Shown: positions 27,145-35,945 of the stretch, one piece after another
Position numbering within the stretch: the stretch's first letter is position 1
How the letters are laid out: every line of letters begins with the position of its first letter
Origin: Flavobacterium difficile
GTDB lineage: Bacteria > Bacteroidota > Bacteroidia > Flavobacteriales > Flavobacteriaceae
Direction: 5' to 3'
Assembly (NCBI RefSeq): GCF_011392115.1
Contig: NZ_JAAJBT010000004.1
Coordinates: 124,001 to 188,000 of the forward strand
Length of the DNA stretch: 64,000 nucleotides
Position numbers and translations under genes: made by a program
The notes under the pieces: model-generated
Databases searched by the model: none
Seen by the model: only the letters and a program-made list of their open reading frames with translations
Told to the model about the DNA's origin: nothing

Positions 27145-28886
27145 CTACTCTTTAATCACTTTCACACTTTCTTTTTTACCGCTCTCAGATTGTAAGTGTA
27201 ATAAATAGTAACCACTTGCAAATTCAGAAATTGTTATTGTATTTTCAGTTGTGTTTATACAACCTTCTTTAACTAAAACACCTGTTATTGTAAATAATTG
27301 ATAACTAGTTTTTTCTTTTACTGGTATAATAAATAGATCTTTTACTGGGTTAGGATAGATATTTGTTTTTACTTCTTCAAAGCTTTCACTACTTAATGGT
27401 AAACAAGGTTGAGTAGAAAATTTAGTGATAAAAAAGTCAGAATCTCCACCTTCATTGACCACCGTATTGTTATTTACATCATATAAAATTCCACCAAAAC
27501 CACCACCAATTATATAATCTCCTGAAGCGTCTTTTGCAATAGCAGCACCATAATCTATGGAAGGTGTATTACTTGTAATTTTATTTAAACTCAAACAAGC
27601 GCCTGAAGTAGTATTAAAACGAGCCAACAAAACATCTGTTCCTTCATTAGTACCTGGCATCGCAATTGTTTGAGTGCCCCAAGTAAAATTAGTTTTACTA
27701 CTGCTACCTATAAACGCTAGTTCTGTTCCATTGTACAACACATTACCAAAAGTACCTCCTCCGTTAGAAATTGAAGGATTTGATACCCATGTAGTACTGG
27801 AAGCATCAGGTATAGTTTTCATTATGAAAATAGTACCTGGTATAGTTGCGTAACTAAACCCTAAAAATGAATTATTATTTAAACCTGTTATATTACCTGC
27901 TATATATATGCTATTTTGCGCATCAAAGTCTAAACCATAAAATCTTATTCTGCCTGTGTTTGTTGTGGTATCCTCTCTTTTCCATAATAATGTACCATCT
28001 ATTATCATAACATACCAAAGCTGCAGAATTTACAATAGGTTGCCCATTAATAGAAATAGTTGTATCTGAACTCCTTTTAACTATTGTAGTATAATAATAC
28101 CCATTATGAGGGTTTCTATAATATGTAATATCATAAGAGGAATTTGTTTGAATTGTACCTAATTGTGGCACTAATTAAGGTTCCATCCAAATTATATTTT
28201 AAAACATATGGTGTATAAGAATCTGAATTGCTATTGGTAAATGCACCATCCGCATAAGTACCTGGTGGCAACCATAAATACCAATAAATAACATCATTTT
28301 GAATTTGAAAATTCATTGAAGCAGTATATGTAGTTGCATTTAATGTTGAAGTAGGTAATTGTGGCCTTTTTACATACTGTAGTACTCCATTTTTATTAAA
28401 TTTAGCATAAAATATTCGAGTACAAGCCGAACTAGAATTAGAAAAAAAGTACTCAGTATCAATCTGAGAAGGATATGGTTCAGATGGAGTCCCAGGATAA
28501 GGATGACAACTTTGCATTTTCCCACCAACATATACATTGTCTTGACTATCTACCACTACAGAATTAATAGTTTCATCACCATTACCACCAAAAACCTTAC
28601 TCCAACGATAGGTACCATCACAAGCAAAACTGGCTAACACTACATCTTGTGGACCAAAACCAGGATTATCATAATTACTTTTAGGGTTACCATCCACATC
28701 TAAACCACTCATTCCTACATAAGATAATGTGTAATAATTTTTTTCACTATCTGTAGCAATACTGTATACAGATTCATAATCAATACCTAAATTTTCATTA
28801 CTACCTCCTCGTTTCATCCATTGAAAAGATTGGGAAAAAGTAGTGAAAGCAATGAAGAAAGTGATATATGTAAAAAGTTTTCTCAT
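27145..28886 (-). pseudogene. Frameshifted secreted protein with T9SS C-terminal sorting domain
   Basis: The start MRKLFTYITFFIAFTTFSQ is a signal peptide. The body has repeated beta-propeller-like strands (VVVDSQDNVYVGGKM, DAQNSIYIAGNI). The end IYPNPVKDLFII...GYYLLHLQ is a type A T9SS sorting domain. The reading frame breaks twice: near 28170-28180, where LDGTLIS must move to PQLGTIQTN, and near 28015-28022, where SAAL moves to WYVMIIDGT. Each break corresponds to one extra base; without them the gene would encode about 579 residues. No in-frame stop lies elsewhere. It is either a recent pseudogene, a phase-variable gene or a sequencing error. Its stop is 11 bp from the hairpin array. Confidence 0.85.
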
Positions 28887-29171
28887 AGTTTTTTAGACTT
28901 GTAGAATTCATTAATTCCACTATTTTAATCAAATATAAAACTTTTACACAATTTTTAAGAAAACGCTACTAAAAAAAGCAATATTCCAGTTTCATAATAT
29001 TTTTTTATTGCAATAATTGTATAAAAACTTAATTATTTCAATTTTGCTAAGCTGACCATATTGCGACTCAAAGCCGACAACAATTCAAGTTAGAGTTTGG
29101 CTTTTTCCAAAATCACCTGTTTTTTTTAGTTAAACAAGCAACATTTAAGATTCTTAAACAATAGAAAAAAT

Positions 29172-29440
29172 CTAAAACAAACTAAATTGAATATCTAAAG
29201 AAGTCGCTTTGAGATTCACTTCATACAAAAATGCAAAATCGTTGTAATTTGCTACAGCCAACCAAGCTTTTTCATCTTTTGGTTTTAAAATGATGGGCAT
29301 TCTTTTTTTAATTTTATGAATGTCACTATTAATGCATTGGCTTGTGTAGGTAACATGGAAAAAGTAAGCGCAAAAAATTTGGAATTAAAAAAGAATAAAT
29401 ACCTGCAAAAGCTTTTTCATTTTCGATTTCTATTATATTA
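29172..29440 (-). pseudogene. Decayed 3' fragment of an SRAP-domain gene
   Basis: This stretch is a diverged copy of the last third of the intact SRAP gene at 30272-30898. The end DIQFSLF-stop matches DAQFSLF-stop, and the segments for NYNDFA, AWL, KPKDEKAWL-like and MPIILK-like sequence can be followed with frame breaks and small deletions. No start or N-terminal catalytic Cys remains. Between the copy and the intact gene lies one unrelated plus-strand gene. The rest of 28887-29539 shows no gene. Confidence 0.85.
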
Positions 29441-29539
29441 AAAAAGATAGGAACGTTCAAGATTCAATTAAATAAATTTTAACAATTGTTACTTTTTGTG
29501 TTTTTAATTTTGCAGTAAATTTGACATAAATATTTTATC

Positions 29540-30238
29540 ATGAGTCGTTTACATCAAGAATTAAAGCAAATTCAAAAAAAGTTTCAATTTGATTTTTCAT
29601 CAATTACTTTTACAGATCGCATTGATGTTTCGCCAACTTTAATTAGTGTTGTTGAACGATTGAATTCTAGCAACGAAAATTCAATTAATACCTTTCATTT
29701 TGATAAGTTACAGTCCGATTTAATATTTTCAGAGGCTGCTATAAAGGAACTTGCTATAACGTATCGTTTGCGATTTCTTTCTACTTCATATTATAAGAAT
29801 GAAATTCCTAAAGAAGCCATTCACTCCGTTTTGGTATTTGAAAACGAACATCAAACCCAAATCAAAAACTTCAAAATTTTAGCTCCAAAAGAAAATTTTG
29901 CGCTTGAAAATTATGATGACCCACTGTTATTTATGTCATTAGGTAATGGCTATTATTATTTATTAGCCAAATGGGGAAATGATTTATCCGTTTTTAGAAA
30001 AATTAAATATTGGCCTTTTAGAAATATATTCACTTTGGTTACTACTACTTTACTATTGTCTTTACTTGTTTTAGTGATTTGCGGACTTATTAATCCAAAT
30101 TTATGGGTAACAAGTCGAGCTTTATCGATATTTCTATTTTCTTGGAAAACTTTCTTGTTTATTTTTATCTATTATACCTTTAAAACAGGTAATTATCCTA
30201 GTGAATTCAATTGGAATAGCTCCTTTCACAACAAATAA
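29540..30238 (+). CDS. Unknown membrane protein
   Basis: The 232-residue product has a soluble N-terminal part (about 1-150) of mixed helix and strand and two membrane helices near the C-terminus (about 165-185 and 195-213). No known domain is recognised; a segment reading LLAKWGNDLSVFRKI precedes the first helix. A TAATTTTG -7-like element is present at 29505-29512. The gene lies between the intact SRAP gene and its decayed copy, which implies that it was trapped in a duplication or inserted beside it. Confidence 0.7.
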   Translation: MSRLHQELKQIQKKFQFDFSSITFTDRIDVSPTLISVVERLNSSNENSINTFHFDKLQSDLIFSEAAIKELAITYRLRFLSTSYYKNEIPKEAIHSVLVFENEHQTQIKNFKILAPKENFALENYDDPLLFMSLGNGYYYLLAKWGNDLSVFRKIKYWPFRNIFTLVTTTLLLSLLVLVICGLINPNLWVTSRALSIFLFSWKTFLFIFIYYTFKTGNYPSEFNWNSSFHNK

Positions 30239-30271
30239 AGGGCTGTAACAACTTTAATTTATTGCAAAAAT

Positions 30272-30898
30272 CTAAAACAAACTAAATTGAGCATCTAAAG
30301 AAGTAGCTTTAAGATTCACTTCATACGGAAATGCAAAATCGTTGTAATTTGCTCCAGCTAACCAAGCTTTTTCATCATTTGGTTTTAAAATGATAGGCAT
30401 TCTTTTTTTAACATTATGAATGTCACTCATTAATGCGTTGGCTTTTGTGGTTAGCATAGAAAAAGTTAGCGCATTTAATTTGGTGTTAAAACAATAAATT
30501 CCAGCGAAAGCAAATGCATTTTCATTTTCGATTTCAATCAGATATTTTTCTTTTTTGGATCCTGATTTATTTAACCATTGCCATTCATAAAATCCGTCCG
30601 CAATAATTAAACACCTGTTTTGTATGCTATCTTTATAAGAATTTGTAGTTGTAATGTCTTCAACTCTAGCATTTAATGTAAAATCTTGATGCTTTTCGTC
30701 TTTGGCCCAATTGGGTAATAAACCCCAAATTCCATGCTCCAGCACATTTGGATTTTTATCTGTAATTATTAAAGATTTAGGATGTTCAAAACCATTCACA
30801 TAGGTAACAGGTGTTATGTGTATTCCTGATTTCTTTTTAGCATTAAACTGTTTTTCTAATACTAAACCCTCTTTAGTTTGTTTATAATGAAAACACAT
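30272..30898 (-). CDS. SRAP-domain protein (HMCES/YedK family, abasic-site DNA-protein crosslinking)
   Basis: SRAP proteins crosslink to abasic sites in single-stranded DNA through the N-terminal Cys exposed after Met removal. The start at 30898 gives MCFHYKQ with Cys2; the longer reading from 30946 would bury that Cys and is rejected. Other active-site features are present: the Asn in TLNARVED, the Glu in DGFYEW, and the His in DIHNVKKRMPIIL. The 208-residue length fits. It has no operon partner. A truncated, decayed copy lies 1 kb away at 29172-29440. Confidence 0.95.
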   Translation of the reverse strand: MCFHYKQTKEGLVLEKQFNAKKKSGIHITPVTYVNGFEHPKSLIITDKNPNVLEHGIWGLLPNWAKDEKHQDFTLNARVEDITTTNSYKDSIQNRCLIIADGFYEWQWLNKSGSKKEKYLIEIENENAFAFAGIYCFNTKLNALTFSMLTTKANALMSDIHNVKKRMPIILKPNDEKAWLAGANYNDFAFPYEVNLKATSLDAQFSLF

Positions 30899-31283
30899 CT
30901 GCAATATTCTTTTTTCAAATATATAATTTATTGTAATGCATAACAATTAAAAAAAGTTTCAAATTAAAATAAAAACATCAATCTAATGTAAATTAAAATT
31001 TTAGCTCAATTTTTCAAACGGATCATTTCAAACAAAACAACTTCCTATCAAAGGCATATCAAAGCCCACTATAATGCCACTTTAATGGGATAAAATAGCA
31101 ATTGAAAATCAAACAAAATATGAGAGTATGAAATAATATCTTTTAGCCATCAAAAAAACACAAAATACAGTGGCAAATAAAAACTATTGTTGCACTTAGA
31201 AGTAAATTTTTTATTTTTTACACAATTTTTAAGAAAAAGTACGTTAAACAAATAGTAACTTGCACTTTTAAAACTAAAACACG
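30899..31283. other. Non-coding gap between SRAP gene and porX
   Basis: This AT-rich stretch between divergent genes has no supported ORF or RNA gene. A TAACTTGC sequence about 25 bp upstream of the porX ATG may be a weak -7 element. Nothing else is recognisable. Confidence 0.6.
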
Positions 31284-32837
31284 ATGAACAACATAAAAAT
31301 ACTTTGGGTTGATGATGAAATCGACTTATTAAAGCCACATATTTTATTCTTAGAAAAGAAAAACTACGATGTAACCACTTGTAATAACGGACAAGATGCG
31401 ATTGATTTATATAAAGAAACGGCTTTTGATGTGGTTTTTTTAGATGAAAATATGCCAGGACTTTCAGGATTAGAAACGCTTTCAGAAATGAAAGAATTTA
31501 AATCTTCTACACCGGTAATTATGATTACAAAAAGTGAAGAAGAATACATTATGGAAGAAGCTATAGGAAGTAAAATTGCCGATTATTTGATAAAACCTGT
31601 AAATCCAAATCAGATTTTATTGAGTTTGAAGAAAAACTTAGACCATTCGCGTTTAATTTCTGAAAAAACGACTTTAGATTACCAGAAGGAATTCCGAAAA
31701 ATTGCCATGGAAATGTCGATGGTAAATTCTTTTGACGAATGGGCGGAATTCTACAGAAAACTAGTGTATTGGGAAATTGAATTAGAAACTATTGAAGACC
31801 AAAACTTAATTCAGATTTTAGAAAGTCAGAAAGCGGAAGCCAATTTGCAATTCGGGAAATTTATTGAACGTAATTACGAAGATTGGTTCGATGAAAAAGC
31901 AGACAAACCTGTATTATCTCATAAATTATTTGGAGAATTTGTAGCACCAGAAATTCGTAAAAAAGACAAACCAGTTCTTTTCATCGTAATTGATAACTTG
32001 CGTTTGGATCAATGGAAAATTTTTGAAAATATTGTATACAATCACTACAAACCTGAAAAGGAAGTGAACTACTACTCTATTTTACCAACAGCAACTCAAT
32101 ATGCTAGAAATGCGATTTTCTCTGGATTATTACCTTTAGAAATGGAAAAAAAATTCCCTCAATATTGGAAAAATGATACCGATGATGGTGGAAAAAACTT
32201 ACATGAAGCCGATTTTTTAAATGAGCAACTGAAACGTTTGGGTTTAAATATTAAAAGTGAATATCATAAAATCACCAATTTACGCGATGGGAAAAAATTA
32301 GTAGACAACTTCAAGGCATGTAAAAACAACGATTTAACTACTATTGTGTATAATTTCGTGGATATGTTATCACATGCGAAAACCGAAATGGATGTAGTGA
32401 AAGAATTAGCATCAAATGATAAAGCGTATCGTTCTTTAACGTTGAGCTGGTTTAAAAATTCGCCTTTATTAGAAATGATTCAACAAGCCCAACAAATGGG
32501 TTTCAAACTAATTATCACCACCGATCACGGAACCATAAATTGTAAAAACCCATCGAAAGTAATTGGAGATAAAAACACAAGTTTAAACTTACGTTACAAA
32601 ACTGGAAGAAGCTTAACATACGAAGACAAAGACGTTTATGCCGTAAAAGATCCCAAAAAAATCGGTTTACCTGCTATAAATATGACAAGTTCTTATATTT
32701 TTGCAAAAAGCGATTACTTTTTAGCGTATGTAAATAATTTCAATCATTATGTAAGTTATTACAGAAATACCTATCAACACGGTGGAATTTCGTTAGAAGA
32801 AATGATAATTCCATGCATCGTTTTAAATCCGAAATAG
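31284..32837 (+). CDS. porX: PorX: response regulator with PglZ/alkaline phosphatase-like domain (T9SS regulator)
   Basis: The 517-residue protein has an N-terminal receiver domain (1-120; acidic pair Asp10/Asp11, phospho-acceptor Asp54, Thr82, Lys104) and a C-terminal PglZ-type alkaline-phosphatase-superfamily domain (about 200-510; metal-site motifs VIDNLRLDQW and TTDHGT). This layout is PorX, which with the kinase PorY controls type IX secretion genes in Porphyromonas and Flavobacteria. Its phosphatase domain acts on oligonucleotides in published work on the family. porY is not adjacent, which is usual. A T9SS-sorted protein gene, broken, is nearby at 27145-28886. Confidence 0.95.
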   Translation: MNNIKILWVDDEIDLLKPHILFLEKKNYDVTTCNNGQDAIDLYKETAFDVVFLDENMPGLSGLETLSEMKEFKSSTPVIMITKSEEEYIMEEAIGSKIADYLIKPVNPNQILLSLKKNLDHSRLISEKTTLDYQKEFRKIAMEMSMVNSFDEWAEFYRKLVYWEIELETIEDQNLIQILESQKAEANLQFGKFIERNYEDWFDEKADKPVLSHKLFGEFVAPEIRKKDKPVLFIVIDNLRLDQWKIFENIVYNHYKPEKEVNYYSILPTATQYARNAIFSGLLPLEMEKKFPQYWKNDTDDGGKNLHEADFLNEQLKRLGLNIKSEYHKITNLRDGKKLVDNFKACKNNDLTTIVYNFVDMLSHAKTEMDVVKELASNDKAYRSLTLSWFKNSPLLEMIQQAQQMGFKLIITTDHGTINCKNPSKVIGDKNTSLNLRYKTGRSLTYEDKDVYAVKDPKKIGLPAINMTSSYIFAKSDYFLAYVNNFNHYVSYYRNTYQHGGISLEEMIIPCIVLNPK

Positions 32838-32850
32838 TAATATGAAGTGG

Positions 32851-32892
32851 GTTTTGAGTTCTGTGCTACTTAGTTAACACACAACTCAAAAC
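32851..32892. repeat. Intergenic inverted repeat between porX and tsaE
   Basis: GTTTTGAGTT (32851-32860) and its perfect complement AACTCAAAAC (32883-32892) flank a 22-nt loop in the 80-bp gap. No T-run follows, so it is not a clear terminator. It resembles the palindromic filler seen in several other intergenic gaps of this window. Confidence 0.55.
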
Positions 32893-32917
32893 TAGCCACT
32901 CACAACTTGCCAAACTA

Positions 32918-33334
32918 ATGACAACCACCTTTACCTTAGAAGAAATAAACAAAGTAGCCAAAGACCTATTAGCCACTCCAAATTTAAAAAAAGTTATCAC
33001 CTTTCATGCTTCAATGGGTGTAGGAAAAACTACGCTTATTAAAGAATTGGTTAAAGAATTAGGAGTTACAGAAAATTCCAGTAGTCCTACATTTTCATTA
33101 GTAAATGAATACGAATCTGAAACTGGAGCAACCATTTATCATTTCGATTTATATCGTATAAATAGCGAATTAGAAGCATACGATATGGGAATTGACGAAT
33201 ATTTTTATTCTGGAAATTGGTGTTTTATCGAATGGCCAGAAAAAGTACCACATTTATTACCACTAGATCATGCTTCAATTGTAATTAAAAGCTTACCAAA
33301 TGGCAAAAGGGAACTAACTTTAAAGAATGATTAA
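32918..33334 (+). CDS. tsaE: tRNA threonylcarbamoyladenosine biosynthesis ATPase TsaE
   Basis: TsaE supports the TsaBD complex in making t6A37 on ANN-decoding tRNAs. The 138-residue product has the Walker A loop SMGVGKTT (32-39), the switch-like SSPTFSLVNEY, and FIEWPEK with the Glu-Trp typical of the family. The full length matches. It lies 80 bp after porX on the same strand, a conserved neighbourhood in Flavobacteria. Confidence 0.95.
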   Translation: MTTTFTLEEINKVAKDLLATPNLKKVITFHASMGVGKTTLIKELVKELGVTENSSSPTFSLVNEYESETGATIYHFDLYRINSELEAYDMGIDEYFYSGNWCFIEWPEKVPHLLPLDHASIVIKSLPNGKRELTLKND

Positions 33335-33530
33335 GTTATTAACACTTCAATTAAGCACATTAAAATCGATATTATGGTTAAAATTTAACTTAATCAAAAT
33401 AGAAATTTGAATTCAATTCCCTTCAAAACATCTAAATTCTATTTAACTTTATTATTGTAAATAGATAGAAATAAATAAATATTTACTAATTTCGCAATCA
33501 GAAAAAAAATAAGAAAAACACATCATAAGT

Positions 33531-33639
33531 CAAGAGCGTAAGCGACTGCATTTTTACAATAATTAAATAAACACAAAAAAATGACAAGAGCGGTAGCGAC
33601 TGCATATTTACAATAATAAAATAAACACAAAAAATATGA
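33531..33639 (+). repeat. Tandem duplication of the lpdA leader, with a short ORF
   Basis: Two adjacent copies of about 54 bp (33531-33584 and 33585-33639) share CAAGAGCGNTAGCGACTGCAT-like sequence and end in AAACACAAAAA followed by ATG. The second copy supplies the lpdA start at 33636. The ATG of the first copy (33581) opens an 11-codon reading frame, MTRAVATAYLQ-stop, that ends upstream of lpdA. The rest of the 301-bp gap between tsaE and lpdA shows nothing else. Confidence 0.85.
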
Positions 33640-35024
33640 AATACGATATTATAGTTTTAGGAAGTGGTCCTGGTGGATATGTTACAGCAATTAGAGCCTC
33701 ACAATTAGGATTTAAAGTTGCCGTTATTGAAAAAGAAAGTTTAGGTGGCGTTTGTTTAAATTGGGGTTGTATTCCAACAAAAGCCTTACTTAAATCAGCT
33801 CAAGTTTTCGATTATTTAAAACATGCTGCAGATTACGGATTAAAAGTAGATAATGTAGATAAAGATTTTAACGCAGTGGTTGCCCGTTCTCGTAGTGTAG
33901 CTGGTGGAATGAGTAAAGGTGTACAATTTTTAATGAAAAAAAATAAAATTGATGTAATCGATGGTTTTGGAAAAGTAAAACCAGGTAAAAAAATTGACGT
34001 AACTGCTGCAGATGGAAAAGTTACGGAATATTCAGCAGATCACATCATTATTGCTACAGGTGCTCGTTCACGTGAATTACCAAACTTACCACAAGATGGT
34101 GTAAAAGTAATTGGTTACAGACAAGCGATGACTTTACCAACTCAACCAAAATCTATGATTATTGTGGGTTCTGGTGCGATTGGAGTAGAATTTGCGCATT
34201 TCTATAATTCAATGGGAACTGAAGTAACTATTGTTGAATTTATGCCAAATATTGTTCCTGTTGAAGACGAAGACATTTCAAAACAAATGGAACGTTCTAT
34301 GAAAAAAGCGGGTGTAAACATCATGACTAATTCTTCAGTAGAGAAAATCGATACTACAGGAAATGGCGTAAAAGCTACAGTTAAAACAGCTAAAGGCGAA
34401 GAAGTAATTGAAGCTGAAATTTTACTTTCTGCAGTTGGAATCAAAACAAACATTGAAAATATTGGTTTAGAAGAAGTAGGTATCGCTACGGATAGAGATA
34501 AAATCTTAGTAAATGACTACTACCAAACTAATGTTCCAGGCTATTATGCCATTGGAGACATTACTCCTGGTCAAGCTTTAGCTCACGTAGCTTCTGCTGA
34601 AGGAATTTTATGTGTTGAAAAAATCGCTGGTTTACATGTGGAACCATTAGATTACGGAAATATTCCAGGTTGTACTTATGCTACTCCAGAAATTGCTTCT
34701 GTTGGTTTAACTGAAAAAGCAGCTAAAGAAAAAGGTTACGAAATTAAAGTAGGTAAATTCCCTTTCTCAGCATCAGGAAAAGCAACTGCTGGTGGAAATA
34801 CTGACGGATTTGTAAAAGTAATTTTCGATGCCAAATACGGCGAATGGTTAGGTTGCCATATGATTGGTGCCGGAGTAACAGATATGATTGCAGAAGCAGT
34901 TGTAGCTAGAAAATTAGAAACTACTGGTCATGAAATCTTAAAAGCAGTTCACCCGCACCCAACTATGAGTGAAGCCGTTATGGAAGCTGTAGCTGCTGCT
35001 TATGATGAAGTGATTCATATTTAA
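33636..35024 (+). CDS. lpdA: Dihydrolipoyl dehydrogenase
   Basis: This FAD flavoprotein (E3) reoxidises lipoamide in pyruvate, 2-oxoglutarate or branched-chain dehydrogenase and glycine cleavage complexes. The 462-residue product has the FAD loop GSGPGGYV (9-16), the redox disulphide Cys40/Cys45 in GGVCLNWGCIPTK, the NAD loop VGSGAIGVEF and the C-terminal His-Glu base in HPHPTMSEA. No E1 or E2 gene lies alongside, so it probably serves several complexes. Its leader is duplicated in tandem and its downstream terminator lies in a repeat. Confidence 0.97.
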   Translation: MKYDIIVLGSGPGGYVTAIRASQLGFKVAVIEKESLGGVCLNWGCIPTKALLKSAQVFDYLKHAADYGLKVDNVDKDFNAVVARSRSVAGGMSKGVQFLMKKNKIDVIDGFGKVKPGKKIDVTAADGKVTEYSADHIIIATGARSRELPNLPQDGVKVIGYRQAMTLPTQPKSMIIVGSGAIGVEFAHFYNSMGTEVTIVEFMPNIVPVEDEDISKQMERSMKKAGVNIMTNSSVEKIDTTGNGVKATVKTAKGEEVIEAEILLSAVGIKTNIENIGLEEVGIATDRDKILVNDYYQTNVPGYYAIGDITPGQALAHVASAEGILCVEKIAGLHVEPLDYGNIPGCTYATPEIASVGLTEKAAKEKGYEIKVGKFPFSASGKATAGGNTDGFVKVIFDAKYGEWLGCHMIGAGVTDMIAEAVVARKLETTGHEILKAVHPHPTMSEAVMEAVAAAYDEVIHI

Positions 35025-35062
35025 GATTTACGAATTTAGATTTACGAATTTAGATATACGAT

Positions 35063-35132
35063 TTGTCATGCTGAACTTGTTTCAGCATCTAAATACTCAA
35101 AACCGTCTTGTTAAAACTTGACGGTTTTTTTT
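35063..35132 (+). repeat. Direct repeat copy A with palindrome and terminator
   Basis: About 70 bp containing TGCTGAACTTGTTTCAGCA (7-bp palindrome) and then the terminator AACCGTC...GACGGTTTTTTTT (about 35100-35132). The same sequence with one substitution recurs at 35606-35674. This copy provides the intrinsic terminator for lpdA. Confidence 0.9.
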
Positions 35133-35175
35133 GTGAAAAATCATTACATTTACTCATATAATTACTAAAACCAAA

Positions 35176-35601
35176 ATGGAATATAAAATTTTAAATATTT
35201 TTTTATCTTTATTACTACTTTCATATTCAATAAGAACATTTTATTTTACCTACAAAGAGCCGTCTACATTTAGTACCGATTTAAAAGGTTATCTTTTTGG
35301 AATTTCAATGTCAGCTTTATGTTTAATGTCATTAATTGGAAAATTTGATTTATTAGAAACAACAATCACCTTATTTAAAGATACATTCAAGGTTAAAACC
35401 AATTTAAAAGTATTTGTGATTATTGGTTGGGCATTATTCATAATGGTAGGAATTGCAGTATATTACTACATAAAACACAATAAAAACACAGCAGTAAAAA
35501 AAGTAGGATTTTATAAAACTAAATATCTAATAAACACAGCTTTAATTTATTTAACAATTTTATTTTTAGTTTTTTACCTAATCTTCAAAATTCTACAATA
35601 A
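35176..35601 (+). CDS. Unknown four-helix membrane protein
   Basis: The 141-residue product has four predicted membrane helices (about residues 5-25, 38-55, 78-100 and 118-140) and no recognised domain. It is enclosed by two near-identical 70-bp terminator-bearing repeats (35063-35132 and 35606-35674), so it is an independent transcription unit. The flanking repeats suggest it was inserted or duplicated as a gene-plus-terminator cassette. Codon use is similar to that of its neighbours. Confidence 0.65.
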   Translation: MEYKILNIFLSLLLLSYSIRTFYFTYKEPSTFSTDLKGYLFGISMSALCLMSLIGKFDLLETTITLFKDTFKVKTNLKVFVIIGWALFIMVGIAVYYYIKHNKNTAVKKVGFYKTKYLINTALIYLTILFLVFYLIFKILQ

Positions 35602-35605
35602 ATTA

Positions 35606-35674
35606 TTGTCATGCTGAACTTGTTTCAGCATCTAAGTACTCAAAACCGTCTTGTTAAAACTTGACGGTTTTTTT
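35606..35674 (+). repeat. Direct repeat copy B with palindrome and terminator
   Basis: Second copy of the 70-bp repeat, one mismatch (AAGTACT against AAATACT) and one T shorter than the copy at 35063. It terminates the membrane-protein gene. The rest of the gap up to 35945 is AT-rich, presumably the flotillin promoter region, with no certain element. Confidence 0.9.
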
Positions 35675-35945
35675 ATTTTAAAAAATTCACAATTGCCTAA
35701 TTCACAACCATTTACCTATTTCATAAAAATAAATATTTAAAAATTTGTAACTTATTATTTACACCTACGTATAATAATAGATTTTTATTTTAAACGACCT
35801 TCAAATGGCACATAAGTGTTAATACTCACTTTTCAAAAAATAATTCTTACAACAGAATTTGAAACTGCACAATCTCAGATTAACCACATTTTAATCTCTT
35901 TTCAAAATAAAAATCAAAATACAATTATCAACTAAATAATTTAAT

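Noticed and set aside
31150..31338. A 62-codon minus-strand ORF before porX
   Set aside because: It overlaps the porX start and the AT-rich gap, with no similarity or start-site support.
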